Shown here: positions 1 through 6,868 of the stretch, piece by piece
Numbering within the stretch: position 1 is the stretch's first letter
Layout: each line of letters begins with the position of its first letter
Assembly: GCA_029335925.2 (NCBI GenBank)
Contig: JARJMX020000185.1
Coordinates: 1-14,064 of the forward strand
Origin: Gammaproteobacteria bacterium
GTDB lineage: Bacteria; Pseudomonadota; Gammaproteobacteria; Halothiobacillales; Halothiobacillaceae
Length of the DNA stretch: 14,064 nt
Direction: 5' to 3'
Position numbers and translations under genes: made by a program
The notes under the pieces: generated by a model
Database searches by the model: none
Seen by the model: only the letters and a program-made list of their open reading frames with translations
Told to the model about the DNA's origin: nothing

Positions 1-20
1 GCTCAGGCCAACGAGCCCGT

Positions 21-551
21 TCACCTCTTCAACAGCACATACACTGCTCCTGTGCCGCCGTCCATCGGTCGGGCCGAGCAGAAAGCCAGTACGTCCTCCC
101 GTTGCGGTAGCCAGCGGTTGAGCAGACGTTTGAGTTTGCCCTGGCCGGTGGGGGAGTGGTAGCCCTTGCCGTGGATGATCCTTACGCAGCGATGCGGCCC
201 CGTCCGCTGCTGGTTGAGGAAAGCGGCGAGGGCCGCGCGGGCTTCATCCACCGTGTGCCCGTGCAGGTCGAGCACTGCGCCCACGCTGTACTGCCCGCGT
301 CGCAGCTTGCGCAGTACTTGGCGCGATACCCCATCGCGCAGGTAGAGCAAAACTTCGCCATGCTCCAACTCTCCCGGATCGTAGTCGCTGAGCATGTCGT
401 GGACAATCCGCTCCGTATCCAGCTCACGCTGGCGTGGGCGTGCGGACGGGCGGGGCGGCCGGTAAGTCACCCGCTCATGCAGGAGGGGACGGATCTCGCC
501 GCTTAAGGCGCCGATGGCCTCATGAAACAGTCGAATGTCGTCCTCGTTCAT
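21..551 (-). CDS. Smr-domain protein (YdaL/SmrA-like putative endonuclease)
   Basis: This 176-residue protein carries a C-terminal Smr (small MutS-related) domain. Visible motifs are LDLHGHT at about residues 94-100, HGKG at about 127-130 and a GGTGAVYVLLK end. In the family the LDLHG and HGxG motifs form the nucleic-acid binding or nicking centre, and stand-alone members are described as nicking endonucleases. The N-terminal half is polar and arginine/proline-rich without a recognisable domain. The frame stays open upstream to an ATG at 656, which would overlap surE and give 211 residues. I prefer the ATG at 551 (MNEDDIRLFHEAIG) because this opening resembles other stand-alone Smr proteins and because a -10-like TATACT at 595-600 on this strand would start transcription near 588. 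The gene is divergent from surE, so it is not in the surE-rpoS operon. The family call is secure; the exact start and the cellular role are inferred. Confidence 0.88.
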   Translation of the reverse strand: MNEDDIRLFHEAIGALSGEIRPLLHERVTYRPPRPSARPRQRELDTERIVHDMLSDYDPGELEHGEVLLYLRDGVSRQVLRKLRRGQYSVGAVLDLHGHTVDEARAALAAFLNQQRTGPHRCVRIIHGKGYHSPTGQGKLKRLLNRWLPQREDVLAFCSARPMDGGTGAVYVLLKR

Positions 552-594
552 GGCTCGATGGCTCGGGGGTAGGGTAGACGGAACACGGGCCATC

Positions 595-602
595 AGTATA
601 GT
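595..602. promoter_or_regulatory. Overlapping divergent -10 boxes (Smr gene / surE)
   Basis: The 8-bp block AGTATAGT contains TATACT read on the minus strand (595-600) and TATAGT read on the plus strand (597-602), each one mismatch from TATAAT. For surE, TAGACG at 575-580 is a 4-of-6 match to a -35 at 16-bp spacing. I found no good -35 for the minus direction. The predicted transcript starts fall near 609 (surE, about 28-nt leader) and 588 (Smr gene, about 37-nt leader). RNA polymerase could not occupy both at once. Prediction by eye only. Confidence 0.4.
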
Positions 603-636
603 GATGTCTTGGATCACAGGGACACGATAGGGTTGC

Positions 637-1392
637 ATGGATATCCTGGTTTCCAATGATGATGGCGTCTACTCACCCGGCCTGCGCGCTTTGGCCGACG
701 CCATGCGTCCGCTCGGCCGGGTGGTCATCGTAGCTCCCGACCGCGACCGTAGCGGGGCGAGCAATTCGCTCACTCTTTCCCGCCCGCTGCGACCCAAGCG
801 CCTTGAGGACGATGTCTGGGCGGTGGACGGTACGCCGACCGACTGCGTGCATTTGGCCCTCACTGGCCTGTTGCCATTCCGCCCGGACATCGTCCTCTCC
901 GGCATTAACCATGGCCCAAACCTGGGCGATGACGTGCTCTACTCCGGCACCGTGGCGGCGGCCACCGAGGGGCGCTCGCTCGGCCTGCCAGCGATTGCCG
1001 TGTCGATGGAGAGTTTCGAGCCCGAGTACCTGGAAACGGCCTGCCGGGCGGTGCGCCTGCTGGTCGAGAACATGGGGGATCACCCGCTGCCACGCGATAC
1101 CCTGCTCAACGTCAATGTGCCGGACCGCCCTTGGGAGACGGTGCGTGGCCTGCGCGCGACCCGCCTTGGCAAGCGCCATCCCTCCGCGCCGATGGTGGCC
1201 GACACCGACCCGCGCGGCAAGCCGATCTACTGGATCGGCATGGCGGGCGCGGCAGCGGACGATGGTGAAGGCACCGACTTCCAGGCCCTGCGTGAAGGCT
1301 TCATTTCGGTTACCCCCATTCATTTCGACATGACCCGGCACGACGCCCTGGGCGTGCTTGGTGCCTGGCTTCCCGATGTCGGTCCTGCGTGA
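637..1392 (+). CDS. surE: 5'/3'-nucleotidase SurE
   Basis: SurE is a metal-dependent phosphatase that removes phosphate from 5'- and 3'-nucleoside monophosphates and short polyphosphates in the cytoplasm, and is tied to stationary-phase survival. The 251-residue product has the family's usual length and all the expected metal-site residues: the NDDG motif with D8 and D9, S39 in RDRSGASNS, and N91 in [12 protein letters not shown]. The [11 protein letters not shown] segment is also typical. The ATG at 637 lies four bases after a weak AGGG ribosome site. The gene heads a surE-pcm-yqaA-nlpD-rpoS block, and its 3' end overlaps the pcm start by 17 nt. This is a standard gammaproteobacterial arrangement, and nothing is missing from the protein. 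Confidence 0.97.
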   Translation: MDILVSNDDGVYSPGLRALADAMRPLGRVVIVAPDRDRSGASNSLTLSRPLRPKRLEDDVWAVDGTPTDCVHLALTGLLPFRPDIVLSGINHGPNLGDDVLYSGTVAAATEGRSLGLPAIAVSMESFEPEYLETACRAVRLLVENMGDHPLPRDTLLNVNVPDRPWETVRGLRATRLGKRHPSAPMVADTDPRGKPIYWIGMAGAAADDGEGTDFQALREGFISVTPIHFDMTRHDALGVLGAWLPDVGPA

Positions 1393-2053
1393 TCCCCTCA
1401 TCCGCGGCAGCGGGCTGACCTCACCGCGGGTGCAAGAGCGCCTGATCGAGCGCCTGCAGGCTGCCGGCATTCGTGATGCCAGGGTGCTGGAGGCCATCCG
1501 CCGCACTCCGCGCCACTTGTTTGTCGATGAAGCCCTGGCCGGGCGTGCCTACGAGGATATCGCGCTGCCGATCGGTCATGGCCAGACCCTCTCCCAGCCT
1601 TACACCGTGGCACGTATGAGCGAGGCGATCCTGCGCGATGGCGTGCCTGGCAAGGTGTTGGAGATCGGTACCGGCTCCGGCTACCAGACCGCCATCCTCG
1701 CGCACCTCACCAACCAGGTGTTCAGCATCGAACGGATCAAGGCTCTGCAAGATCGGGCCCGGGAGCGGCTGAGGCTTTTGGAGCGCTTCAACGTCCGCCT
1801 ACGCCACGCGGATGGCTGGCAAGGTTGGTCCGCGCATGCGCCGTACGATGCCATCCTGGTGGCTGCCGCACCGGACATCCTTCCCCCGCGCCTTGTGGAG
1901 CAGCTCGCCGAGGGGGGGCGGATGGTCATCCCCGTGGGGCCGCAGGGTGGCGCGCAGCAGCTCTTGATGATCCGGCGCGAGGCAGGCGGGCTGCGTGAGC
2001 AGGTGCTGGAGCCTGCCAGTTTCGTCCCGCTGATCAGGGGGGAGCTTGCATGA
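1376..2053 (+). CDS. pcm: Protein-L-isoaspartate O-methyltransferase
   Basis: Pcm uses S-adenosylmethionine to methylate L-isoaspartyl residues that form in ageing proteins, starting their repair. The 225-residue product has the SAM-binding motif [13 protein letters not shown] (about residues 95-106), the LSQPY segment before it (about 72-76) with the conserved active-site serine, the HADGWQGW motif, and the typical [10 protein letters not shown] end. The ATG at 1376 is chosen; in-frame GTG (1361) and TTG (1358) lie just upstream but only add residues unlike the family. The start lies inside surE (17-nt overlap) without a clear Shine-Dalgarno, which suggests translational coupling to surE. 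The stop TGA at 2051-2053 overlaps an ATG that once probably began the next gene. Confidence 0.96.
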   Translation: MSVLRDPLIRGSGLTSPRVQERLIERLQAAGIRDARVLEAIRRTPRHLFVDEALAGRAYEDIALPIGHGQTLSQPYTVARMSEAILRDGVPGKVLEIGTGSGYQTAILAHLTNQVFSIERIKALQDRARERLRLLERFNVRLRHADGWQGWSAHAPYDAILVAAAPDILPPRLVEQLAEGGRMVIPVGPQGGAQQLLMIRREAGGLREQVLEPASFVPLIRGELA

Positions 2054-2077
2054 GTATGTTTGGATGAGAATGTTCGG
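2050..2077 (+). repeat. 14-bp tandem duplication at the pcm/yqaA junction
   Basis: Positions 2050-2063 (ATGAGTATGTTTGG) and 2064-2077 (ATGAGAATGTTCGG) are adjacent copies matching at 12 of 14 bases. The first copy overlaps the pcm stop as ATGA and has a strong GGGGGAG ribosome site seven or fewer bases upstream, but because 14 is not a multiple of three it reads only Met-Ser-Met-Phe-Gly before a TGA at 2065-2067. That stop overlaps the ATG of the second copy, which opens the long frame. The result is a five-codon mini-ORF feeding the real start. Confidence 0.75.
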
Positions 2078-2639
2078 TGCCCTGTACGACCGGGTGATCG
2101 GCTGGAGCGCTCACCCCCGCGCGCCCTGGTTTCTAGGGGGCTTAAGCTTTGCCGAGTCTTCCTTTTTCCCGATCCCGCCGGATGTGCTGCTGGCACCGAT
2201 GTGCGTAGCCCGACCGTCCGCCTGGTGGCGGCTGGCGCTGCTTACCACCCTCGCCTCGGTGGTGGGCGGATTGTTCGGCTACCTGCTCGGCGCCCTGTTC
2301 CTCGACCTGCTCACCCCGTGGATCGAGCAGATGGGCTATGCCCCAGCCATGGACAAGGCGCGTATCTGGTTTTCCGAATGGGGTTTCTGGGCCATGTTCT
2401 TAGCCGGCTTCTCGCCCATCCCCTACAAGGCCTTCACCCTCACCGCCGGTGCGCTCGGCATGCCGCTCATCCCCTTCGTGCTCGCCTCCCTCTGCGGGCG
2501 GGGGGGGCGTTTTTTCCTCGTCGCTTGGCTCATGTCGCGCTTTGGCGCGGCCTTCGAGGCGCGCCTGCGGCCGTTCATGGAGTGGCTCGGTTGGGGGCTG
2601 GTGGCTGTGGTCGGGTTGGCCTATGTCCTGATGACCTAG
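2064..2639 (+). CDS. yqaA: YqaA/DedA-family (VTT domain) inner-membrane protein
   Basis: A 191-residue integral membrane protein of the SNARE-associated/VTT (DedA-like) superfamily, YqaA branch. The sequence shows an amphipathic entry segment SFAESSFFPIPPDVLLAP, a long hydrophobic stretch (RLALLTTLASVVGGLFGYLLGALF), a second re-entrant-type motif FSPIPYKAFTLTAGALG, the CGRGGRFFLVAWL segment and a C-terminal membrane span. VTT proteins are linked to lipid transport or membrane homeostasis; the exact substrate of this branch is unknown. Start choice: ATG 2064 (or 2070), because the upstream ATG at 2050 reads into a stop after five codons. The best ribosome site serves that upstream mini-ORF, so this gene probably depends on translational coupling. 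The position between pcm and nlpD recurs in other gammaproteobacteria. The codons around 2483-2515 also form a terminator-like structure. Confidence 0.88.
   Translation: MRMFGALYDRVIGWSAHPRAPWFLGGLSFAESSFFPIPPDVLLAPMCVARPSAWWRLALLTTLASVVGGLFGYLLGALFLDLLTPWIEQMGYAPAMDKARIWFSEWGFWAMFLAGFSPIPYKAFTLTAGALGMPLIPFVLASLCGRGGRFFLVAWLMSRFGAAFEARLRPFMEWLGWGLVAVVGLAYVLMT
2483..2515 (+). terminator. Intragenic intrinsic-terminator-like hairpin within yqaA
   Basis: CGCCTCCCTC (2483-2492) can pair over ten positions (eight Watson-Crick, two G-U) with GGGGGGGGCG (2500-2509), leaving a seven-base loop TGCGGGC. Six T residues follow immediately at 2510-2515. That is the geometry of a Rho-independent terminator on the plus strand, but it lies inside an intact reading frame (Arg-Gly-Gly-Arg-Phe-Phe). 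Active termination is inference; translating ribosomes would normally mask it. Confidence 0.45.
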
Positions 2640-2652
2640 GCCCCAGTGCGTG

Positions 2653-3354
2653 ATGTCTTGGAGTGCACGCCTTCTCGTTGTCGGCCTGTTGCTCATCTTG
2701 TCCGGTTGTTCCGGGCCGGCGGTCCGCTTTATCCCGGAGGATAATGTACACGTTGTCAAGCCTGGGGAAACCCTGTATTCCATCGCTACCGCCTATGATA
2801 TGGATTGGCGCGAGCTGGCGAGTCGCAACGACCTACGTCCCCCCTACACCCTCCGTGTCGGTCAGCGGCTTGTGCTGGCGAAAAATCGTGTGATGCAAGG
2901 GGGAGCCGCCGCGGATCCAAGGCCGCAAGCCCCCAGCAAGATACGCAAGGCTTCACCCCCGCTGCCGCCGATCGGCAAGATTCGCTGGGTCTGGCCCACC
3001 GAGGGTCGCGTGGTCACGACCTTCGTTCAGGGGCATCCAACCCGCAAGGGGATCGACATTGCGGGCGAGCTTGGCCAGCCGGTGCGCGCGGCGGCGAGCG
3101 GGGAGGTGGTCTACAGCGGTTCGGGCCTTGCAGGTTACGGTCGGCTCATCATCTTGAAACACGACGAGCGTTTTTTAAGTGCCTATGCCTATAACCAGAC
3201 TTTATTGGTTAGTGAGGGCGAAACTGTGCAGTCTGGTCAAATCATCGCCCGCATGGGGCAGGCGGAGGCCGGCAAACCCATGCTGCATTTCGAGATTCGC
3301 CTGGACGGCAACCCGATCGATCCCCTGCGGCAATTGCCGCAGGCTAGCCGCTGA
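2653..3354 (+). CDS. nlpD: NlpD-type murein hydrolase activator lipoprotein (LysM + LytM)
   Basis: An outer-membrane lipoprotein that in the family activates the septal amidase AmiC during cell separation. From the ATG at 2653 the 233-residue product has a short signal peptide ending in the lipobox LSGC (Cys at residue 19) followed by Ser, consistent with outer-membrane sorting. A LysM domain follows (HVVKPGETLYSIA to VGQRLVL, about 33-76), then a polar linker and a C-terminal LytM/M23 domain (about 120-230). The catalytic zinc ligands are degenerate: RKGIDIAG and SAYAYN lack the HxxxD and first HxH histidines of active M23 peptidases, as expected for an activator rather than an enzyme. A GTG at 2650 directly precedes the ATG. 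It sits 13 nt after yqaA and 18 nt before rpoS, and its 3' third may carry an rpoS promoter. Confidence 0.93.
   Translation: MSWSARLLVVGLLLILSGCSGPAVRFIPEDNVHVVKPGETLYSIATAYDMDWRELASRNDLRPPYTLRVGQRLVLAKNRVMQGGAAADPRPQAPSKIRKASPPLPPIGKIRWVWPTEGRVVTTFVQGHPTRKGIDIAGELGQPVRAAASGEVVYSGSGLAGYGRLIILKHDERFLSAYAYNQTLLVSEGETVQSGQIIARMGQAEAGKPMLHFEIRLDGNPIDPLRQLPQASR
3190..3195 (+). promoter_or_regulatory. Candidate rpoS promoter -10 inside nlpD
   Basis: TATAAC, five of six to the consensus, lies in an unusually AT-rich patch (about 3170-3220) of an otherwise GC-rich gene. TTGAAA at 3154-3159 matches a -35 in five of six positions but is spaced too far (30 bp) to pair with it, and no good -35 is present at 17 bp. 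In E. coli and Pseudomonas the main rpoS promoter lies inside nlpD, which is the reason for proposing this site. It would give a leader of about 170 nt. Weak, eye-based call. Confidence 0.25.
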
Positions 3355-3372
3355 TTCCTGGAGAGCCGAGTG

Positions 3373-4347
3373 ATGCGTGTCCAAGAAAATGAACTCGATA
3401 TCGATGCCGTCCACTTTGAGGAAGAGTTCCACGATACTGAGACCGAGACTGAATCGGCCGAGCGGGAAGGTGAAGGCGAGGTATTCGTCGCCGGGAGCTA
3501 TGGTACGGAAGGGGTAGACATCACCCGCCTCTATCTGAATGATGTCGAGCACCACGACCTGCTCACCCCGGAACAGGAGCGCCATTTCGCCCGTCTCGCC
3601 CGCTTAGGTGATCCGGCTGGCCGTGAGCGGATGATCGTCAGCAACCTGCGCCTGGTGGTGAAGATCGCCCGCCGTTACATGCATCGCGGACTCGATCTGT
3701 GCGACCTGATCGAGGAAGGCAACCTTGGCCTGATGCACGCGGTGGAGAAGTTCGACCCTGAGCGCGGCTTCCGCTTCTCCACCTATGCCACCTGGTGGAT
3801 CCGCCAGACCATTGAGCGGGCGCTGATGAACCAGAGCCGCACCGTGCGCCTGCCGATCTACATCGCTAAGGAAATCAACGTTTACAACCGTGCGGCACGC
3901 AAGCTCTCGCAAAAGCTCAACCACGAAGCGAGCATGGATGAGATCGCTCAGTGGCTGAATCGCGACCTCGACGACGTGATGCGCCATATGAGCTACGGAG
4001 AGCGCATCACTTCGATCGACACTCCGCTGCGCGGCGACCCAGATCACTCCCTGATGGAGATGATCCCTGACGAGAACAACCACGATCCAGCCCAGCTCGT
4101 GCAGGAGACGCTTGCCTTAGAGCGCATTGAGGAGTGGCTTACCCGTCTCGAACCCAAACAGCGAGAGGTGGTCGAGCGGCGCTTTGGCCTGCACGGGTAC
4201 GAACCGCACACCTTGGAGGCCATCGGTGACATCCTTGGGGTGACCCGCGAACGGGTGCGCCAAATCCAGCTCGAGGCGCTGCGCCGCCTGCGTCGCATGA
4301 GCCAGGCCGAAGGTCAGTCCTCGGATACCATGCTGGACGAGGAGTGA
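3373..4347 (+). CDS. rpoS: RNA polymerase sigma factor RpoS (sigma-38)
   Basis: The general stress/stationary-phase sigma factor. The 324-residue product shows an acidic N-terminal stretch (about 15-40), region 1.2 ([21 protein letters not shown]), region 2 with the core-binding and -10 recognition helices ([20 protein letters not shown] through [21 protein letters not shown]), region 3 ([19 protein letters not shown]) and the region 4.2 helix-turn-helix ([27 protein letters not shown]). The lysine in IAKEINVY corresponds to the E. coli residue (K173) bound by the adaptor RssB, so regulated proteolysis is plausible. ATG 3373 is preferred over GTG 3370 because GGAGAG at 3360-3365 is then seven bases away. 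It lies last in the surE block. I see no convincing terminator in the 77 nt after it. Confidence 0.97.
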   Translation: MRVQENELDIDAVHFEEEFHDTETETESAEREGEGEVFVAGSYGTEGVDITRLYLNDVEHHDLLTPEQERHFARLARLGDPAGRERMIVSNLRLVVKIARRYMHRGLDLCDLIEEGNLGLMHAVEKFDPERGFRFSTYATWWIRQTIERALMNQSRTVRLPIYIAKEINVYNRAARKLSQKLNHEASMDEIAQWLNRDLDDVMRHMSYGERITSIDTPLRGDPDHSLMEMIPDENNHDPAQLVQETLALERIEEWLTRLEPKQREVVERRFGLHGYEPHTLEAIGDILGVTRERVRQIQLEALRRLRRMSQAEGQSSDTMLDEE

Positions 4348-4385
4348 GGCCCTCCGGCAGGCATATGCGTGGGGATAGCCCGGGC

Positions 4386-4394
4386 TGCTAGAAT
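4386..4394 (+). promoter_or_regulatory. Candidate extended -10 promoter for the ABC ATPase gene
   Basis: TGCTAGAAT combines the extended -10 TGn element with TAGAAT, one mismatch from TATAAT. No good -35 is seen 16-18 bp upstream. The CTAGAAT core resembles the CTATACT type favoured by RpoS holoenzyme, and lack of a -35 is tolerated at such promoters. Transcription would start near 4401, about 24 nt before the GTG start. Whether it is RpoS-dependent is inference. Confidence 0.35.
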
Positions 4395-4424
4395 GATGAC
4401 TCCCGCCATCCATCCGTCCTGCTC

Positions 4425-6029
4425 GTGAGCCCCCCTCTGTTATCCGTCCAAGACCTGCGGCTTGCTTTCGCTACCTCGGCTGGGGAGCGCGAGGTGCTAC
4501 GCGGGGTCAGCTTCGACGTGCCCGCGGGGGGGCGTGTCGCGCTGGTCGGGGAATCCGGTTCGGGCAAGTCCATCACCGCCTTGGCCATCCTCGGCCTGCT
4601 TGAGCGCGAAAGCGCACGCCTGAGCGGCGCCATTCGCTTTGAGGGCGAGGATCTGGTCCAGGCGAGCGAGGCCCGTCTGCGCGCCCTGCGCGGCCGTGCC
4701 ATCGGCATGATCTTCCAGGAGCCGATGAGTGCTTTCAACCCCTTGCACACCGTCGGTCGCCAGATCGCCGAGCCTCTGCTCGTGCATGAAGGGTTGACGG
4801 AGAAGGCCGCCCGTGAGCGCGCCATCACATTGTTGGCACTGACTGGCATCCGCGACCCCGAGCAGAAGGTAGACGCCTTCCCCCACCAGCTTTCCGGTGG
4901 TCAGCGCCAGCGGGCCATGATCGCCATGGCGCTGGCGTGCAGGCCGCGCCTGTTGATCGCTGACGAGCCCACGACCGCCCTCGATGTCACCCTCCAGTCA
5001 CAGATCCTTGACCTACTGACTCACCTGCAGCGCGAGATGGGCATGGCGGTGCTGATGATCACTCACGATCTGCCGCTGGTACGTCGCTTCGCCGAGCAGG
5101 TGGTGGTCATGCGCCAGGGTGCGGTGGTTGAGCAGGGAGGTGTGGAGGACGTGTTCTCCCGGCCGACGCACGACTACACCCGTCTGCTGCTGGAAAGCGT
5201 GCCGGTGCGCGACATCGCCCCGCCACGTGCGCAGGCGGTCGTGCTTGAGGCGCGTGCGGTGCGCTGCGTACGCGAGGGGCAGGGTGGTGGCCTGTTTCGC
5301 CGGGCGAAGGGACAAATCATCCTGCATGGCATCGACCTTGCGCTTCGTGCTGGAGAGACCCTCGGTGTGGTCGGTGAATCCGGCTCGGGCAAGACCACCT
5401 TGGCCCATGTCCTCCTACGCCTGCTGGCGGGCGAGGGCGAAATCAAGATCGATGGCGTGGACTGGCAGGCTCTGCGTGGCGAGCCCCTGCGCCGCGCCCG
5501 CCGCAGTGCCCAGGTGGTGTTCCAGGACCCGTTCGCCGCGCTGTCCCCGCGCATGACCATCGAGCAGATCGTCGGCGAGGGCCTGCGTGTGCATGAGCCG
5601 GAGCTTGACAACCGTGCCCGACGCGCGCGGGTGATCGAGGCGCTGGAGGATGTCGGTCTGGATGCGGACATGCTCTGGCGCTATCCGCACGAGTTCTCTG
5701 GCGGGCAGCGGCAGCGCATCGCCATTGCCCGTGCCTTGGTGCTGCGCCCGCGGCTGATCGTGCTGGACGAGCCGACCAGCGCGCTGGACGTGTCGGTGCA
5801 GAAGCAGGTGCTGACCCTGCTGCAGGAACTGCAGCGCCGTCACGGCCTAAGCTATCTGCTCATCACCCACGACCTGCGCGTGATCCGCGCCATGGCCCAC
5901 CGGGTCATGGTCCTGCGCGACGGCAGGGTGGTGGAGGAGGGCGAGACCCTCGATCTGCTGACCCATCCGCGCGAGGCCTACACCCGCGAATTGGTCGAAG
6001 CGGCCGGCCTGCTGCAGGAGTCGGGATGA
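4425..6029 (+). CDS. Fused two-domain peptide-type ABC transporter ATPase (YejF/DppD-DppF-like)
   Basis: A cytoplasmic ATPase with two complete nucleotide-binding domains in one 534-residue chain, like YejF of the microcin C/oligopeptide importer. Domain 1: Walker A GESGSGKS (42-49), signature LSGGQ (156-160), Walker B LLIADE (about 176-181). Domain 2: Walker A GESGSGKT (317-324), signature FSGGQ (424-428), Walker B LIVLDE (444-449). Both have the dipeptide/oligopeptide family features, such as the [11 protein letters not shown] and [10 protein letters not shown]-terminal segments. The start is GTG at 4425; no ATG is available in frame and no ribosome site is visible, so expression may be low or leader-dependent. 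No permease or substrate-binding protein genes are in the window, so the partners must lie elsewhere. It overlaps the next gene by ATGA, suggesting a two-gene operon. The substrate cannot be told from sequence. Confidence 0.92.
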   Translation: MSPPLLSVQDLRLAFATSAGEREVLRGVSFDVPAGGRVALVGESGSGKSITALAILGLLERESARLSGAIRFEGEDLVQASEARLRALRGRAIGMIFQEPMSAFNPLHTVGRQIAEPLLVHEGLTEKAARERAITLLALTGIRDPEQKVDAFPHQLSGGQRQRAMIAMALACRPRLLIADEPTTALDVTLQSQILDLLTHLQREMGMAVLMITHDLPLVRRFAEQVVVMRQGAVVEQGGVEDVFSRPTHDYTRLLLESVPVRDIAPPRAQAVVLEARAVRCVREGQGGGLFRRAKGQIILHGIDLALRAGETLGVVGESGSGKTTLAHVLLRLLAGEGEIKIDGVDWQALRGEPLRRARRSAQVVFQDPFAALSPRMTIEQIVGEGLRVHEPELDNRARRARVIEALEDVGLDADMLWRYPHEFSGGQRQRIAIARALVLRPRLIVLDEPTSALDVSVQKQVLTLLQELQRRHGLSYLLITHDLRVIRAMAHRVMVLRDGRVVEEGETLDLLTHPREAYTRELVEAAGLLQESG

Positions 6030-6715
6030 TCCGCGTCATCGGCTTCGACCTGGATGACACGCTGTGGGCGATCGAGCCGGTCATCCGGCGTGCCAACCGT
6101 GTGTTGTTCGACTGGCTTCAGGCGCGTTACCCGCGCATCACCCACGGCCACACGCCGGAGAGCTTGCACGCACTGTGCATTGAGTACATGCGCGCCCGTC
6201 CCGGGCAGCGGCATGACCTGACCACCCTGCGCAAGAGCTTTCTGCGTCATCTCGGCCACGAAGCAGCCTATGCCGAGGACTTTGCCGAGGAGGCCTTCGC
6301 GGTGTTCTATGCCGCGCGCAACACCGTCGAGCCCTTCCCTGAGGTTGAGGGAGTGCTGGCCGCGCTCGCACGCCGCCATGTCCTCGTAGCGCTCTCCAAC
6401 GGCAATGCCTGCATCGAGCGCGTCGGCCTCGCGCGTTACTTTCGCCTGGCTGTCAACTCGGCTGAGGCGGGGGCGGGTAAGCCCGACCCCCGCATGTTCC
6501 ACCTTGCCCTTGAGCGGCTGGGCGAGTCGGCGGAGGCCATGGTGCATGTCGGTGACCACCCAGAGCACGACGTGCTCGGAGCCCGCAATGCAGGGGTGCG
6601 GGCCATTTGGGTCAACCGAATGGGAGCGTCTTTCCCGGGTCACATCCCGGCGCCGTGGGGCATCATCAACAACCTTACCCAGCTGCCGCCGCTGTTGGCC
6701 ATGAAAGCGGGGTAA
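6026..6715 (+). CDS. HAD-superfamily phosphatase (YigB/YjjG-like)
   Basis: A 229-residue haloacid-dehalogenase-superfamily hydrolase with all four motifs: FDLDDT with nucleophile D8 and D10, S124 in ALSNGN, K152 in GKPDP, and the acidic GDHPEHD (D177, D182). A helical cap lies between motifs I and II (about 18-100), giving the subfamily I layout. The closest look is to YigB-type FMN phosphatases or YjjG-type nucleotidases, but the substrate is not determined by these motifs. The ATG overlaps the ABC ATPase stop as ATGA, with AGGAG five bases upstream, so translation is coupled. No functional link between the two is evident. The gene is followed by a 153-nt gap before pcnB. Confidence 0.9.
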   Translation: MIRVIGFDLDDTLWAIEPVIRRANRVLFDWLQARYPRITHGHTPESLHALCIEYMRARPGQRHDLTTLRKSFLRHLGHEAAYAEDFAEEAFAVFYAARNTVEPFPEVEGVLAALARRHVLVALSNGNACIERVGLARYFRLAVNSAEAGAGKPDPRMFHLALERLGESAEAMVHVGDHPEHDVLGARNAGVRAIWVNRMGASFPGHIPAPWGIINNLTQLPPLLAMKAG

Positions 6716-6737
6716 GAAAGCAACGCTCGTCCCGTAC

Positions 6738-6757
6738 CGTATCGGCATCAGGATACG
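6738..6757. other. Short inverted repeat after the HAD gene
   Basis: CGTATC (6738-6743) and GATACG (6752-6757) form a 6-bp inverted repeat with an eight-base centre, 22 nt after the HAD stop. It could be a small operator or a weak hairpin. There is no T tract, so I do not call it a terminator. The rest of 6716-6868 shows no convincing promoter hexamers for pcnB. Confidence 0.2.
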
Positions 6758-6868
6758 ACTTAAAACATCCCTACCCTCCAAGCATCACACTCATCAGCCA
6801 CGTTCGCACGGCTTTCATGGTACCCTTGCCGGCATTTTAGCCCGCTGTAAACCACTCAGACGGAACCC

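Noticed and set aside
673..1506. 277-codon open frame on the minus strand opposite surE
   Set aside because: It lies wholly opposite surE and the start of pcm, matches no family I know, and is the expected shadow frame in GC-rich coding DNA.
1912..1918. G7 run in pcm, with similar runs in the ABC ATPase gene and panB
   Set aside because: All lie in intact frames encoding conserved glycines and have no associated structure. Only the G8 run in yqaA is kept because it forms part of a hairpin followed by T6.
2060..2653. 197-codon plus-strand frame overlapping all of yqaA
   Set aside because: Its translation is Arg/Pro/Ala-rich with no membrane segments, while the overlapping frame gives a clear VTT-domain protein. 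It is a shadow frame.
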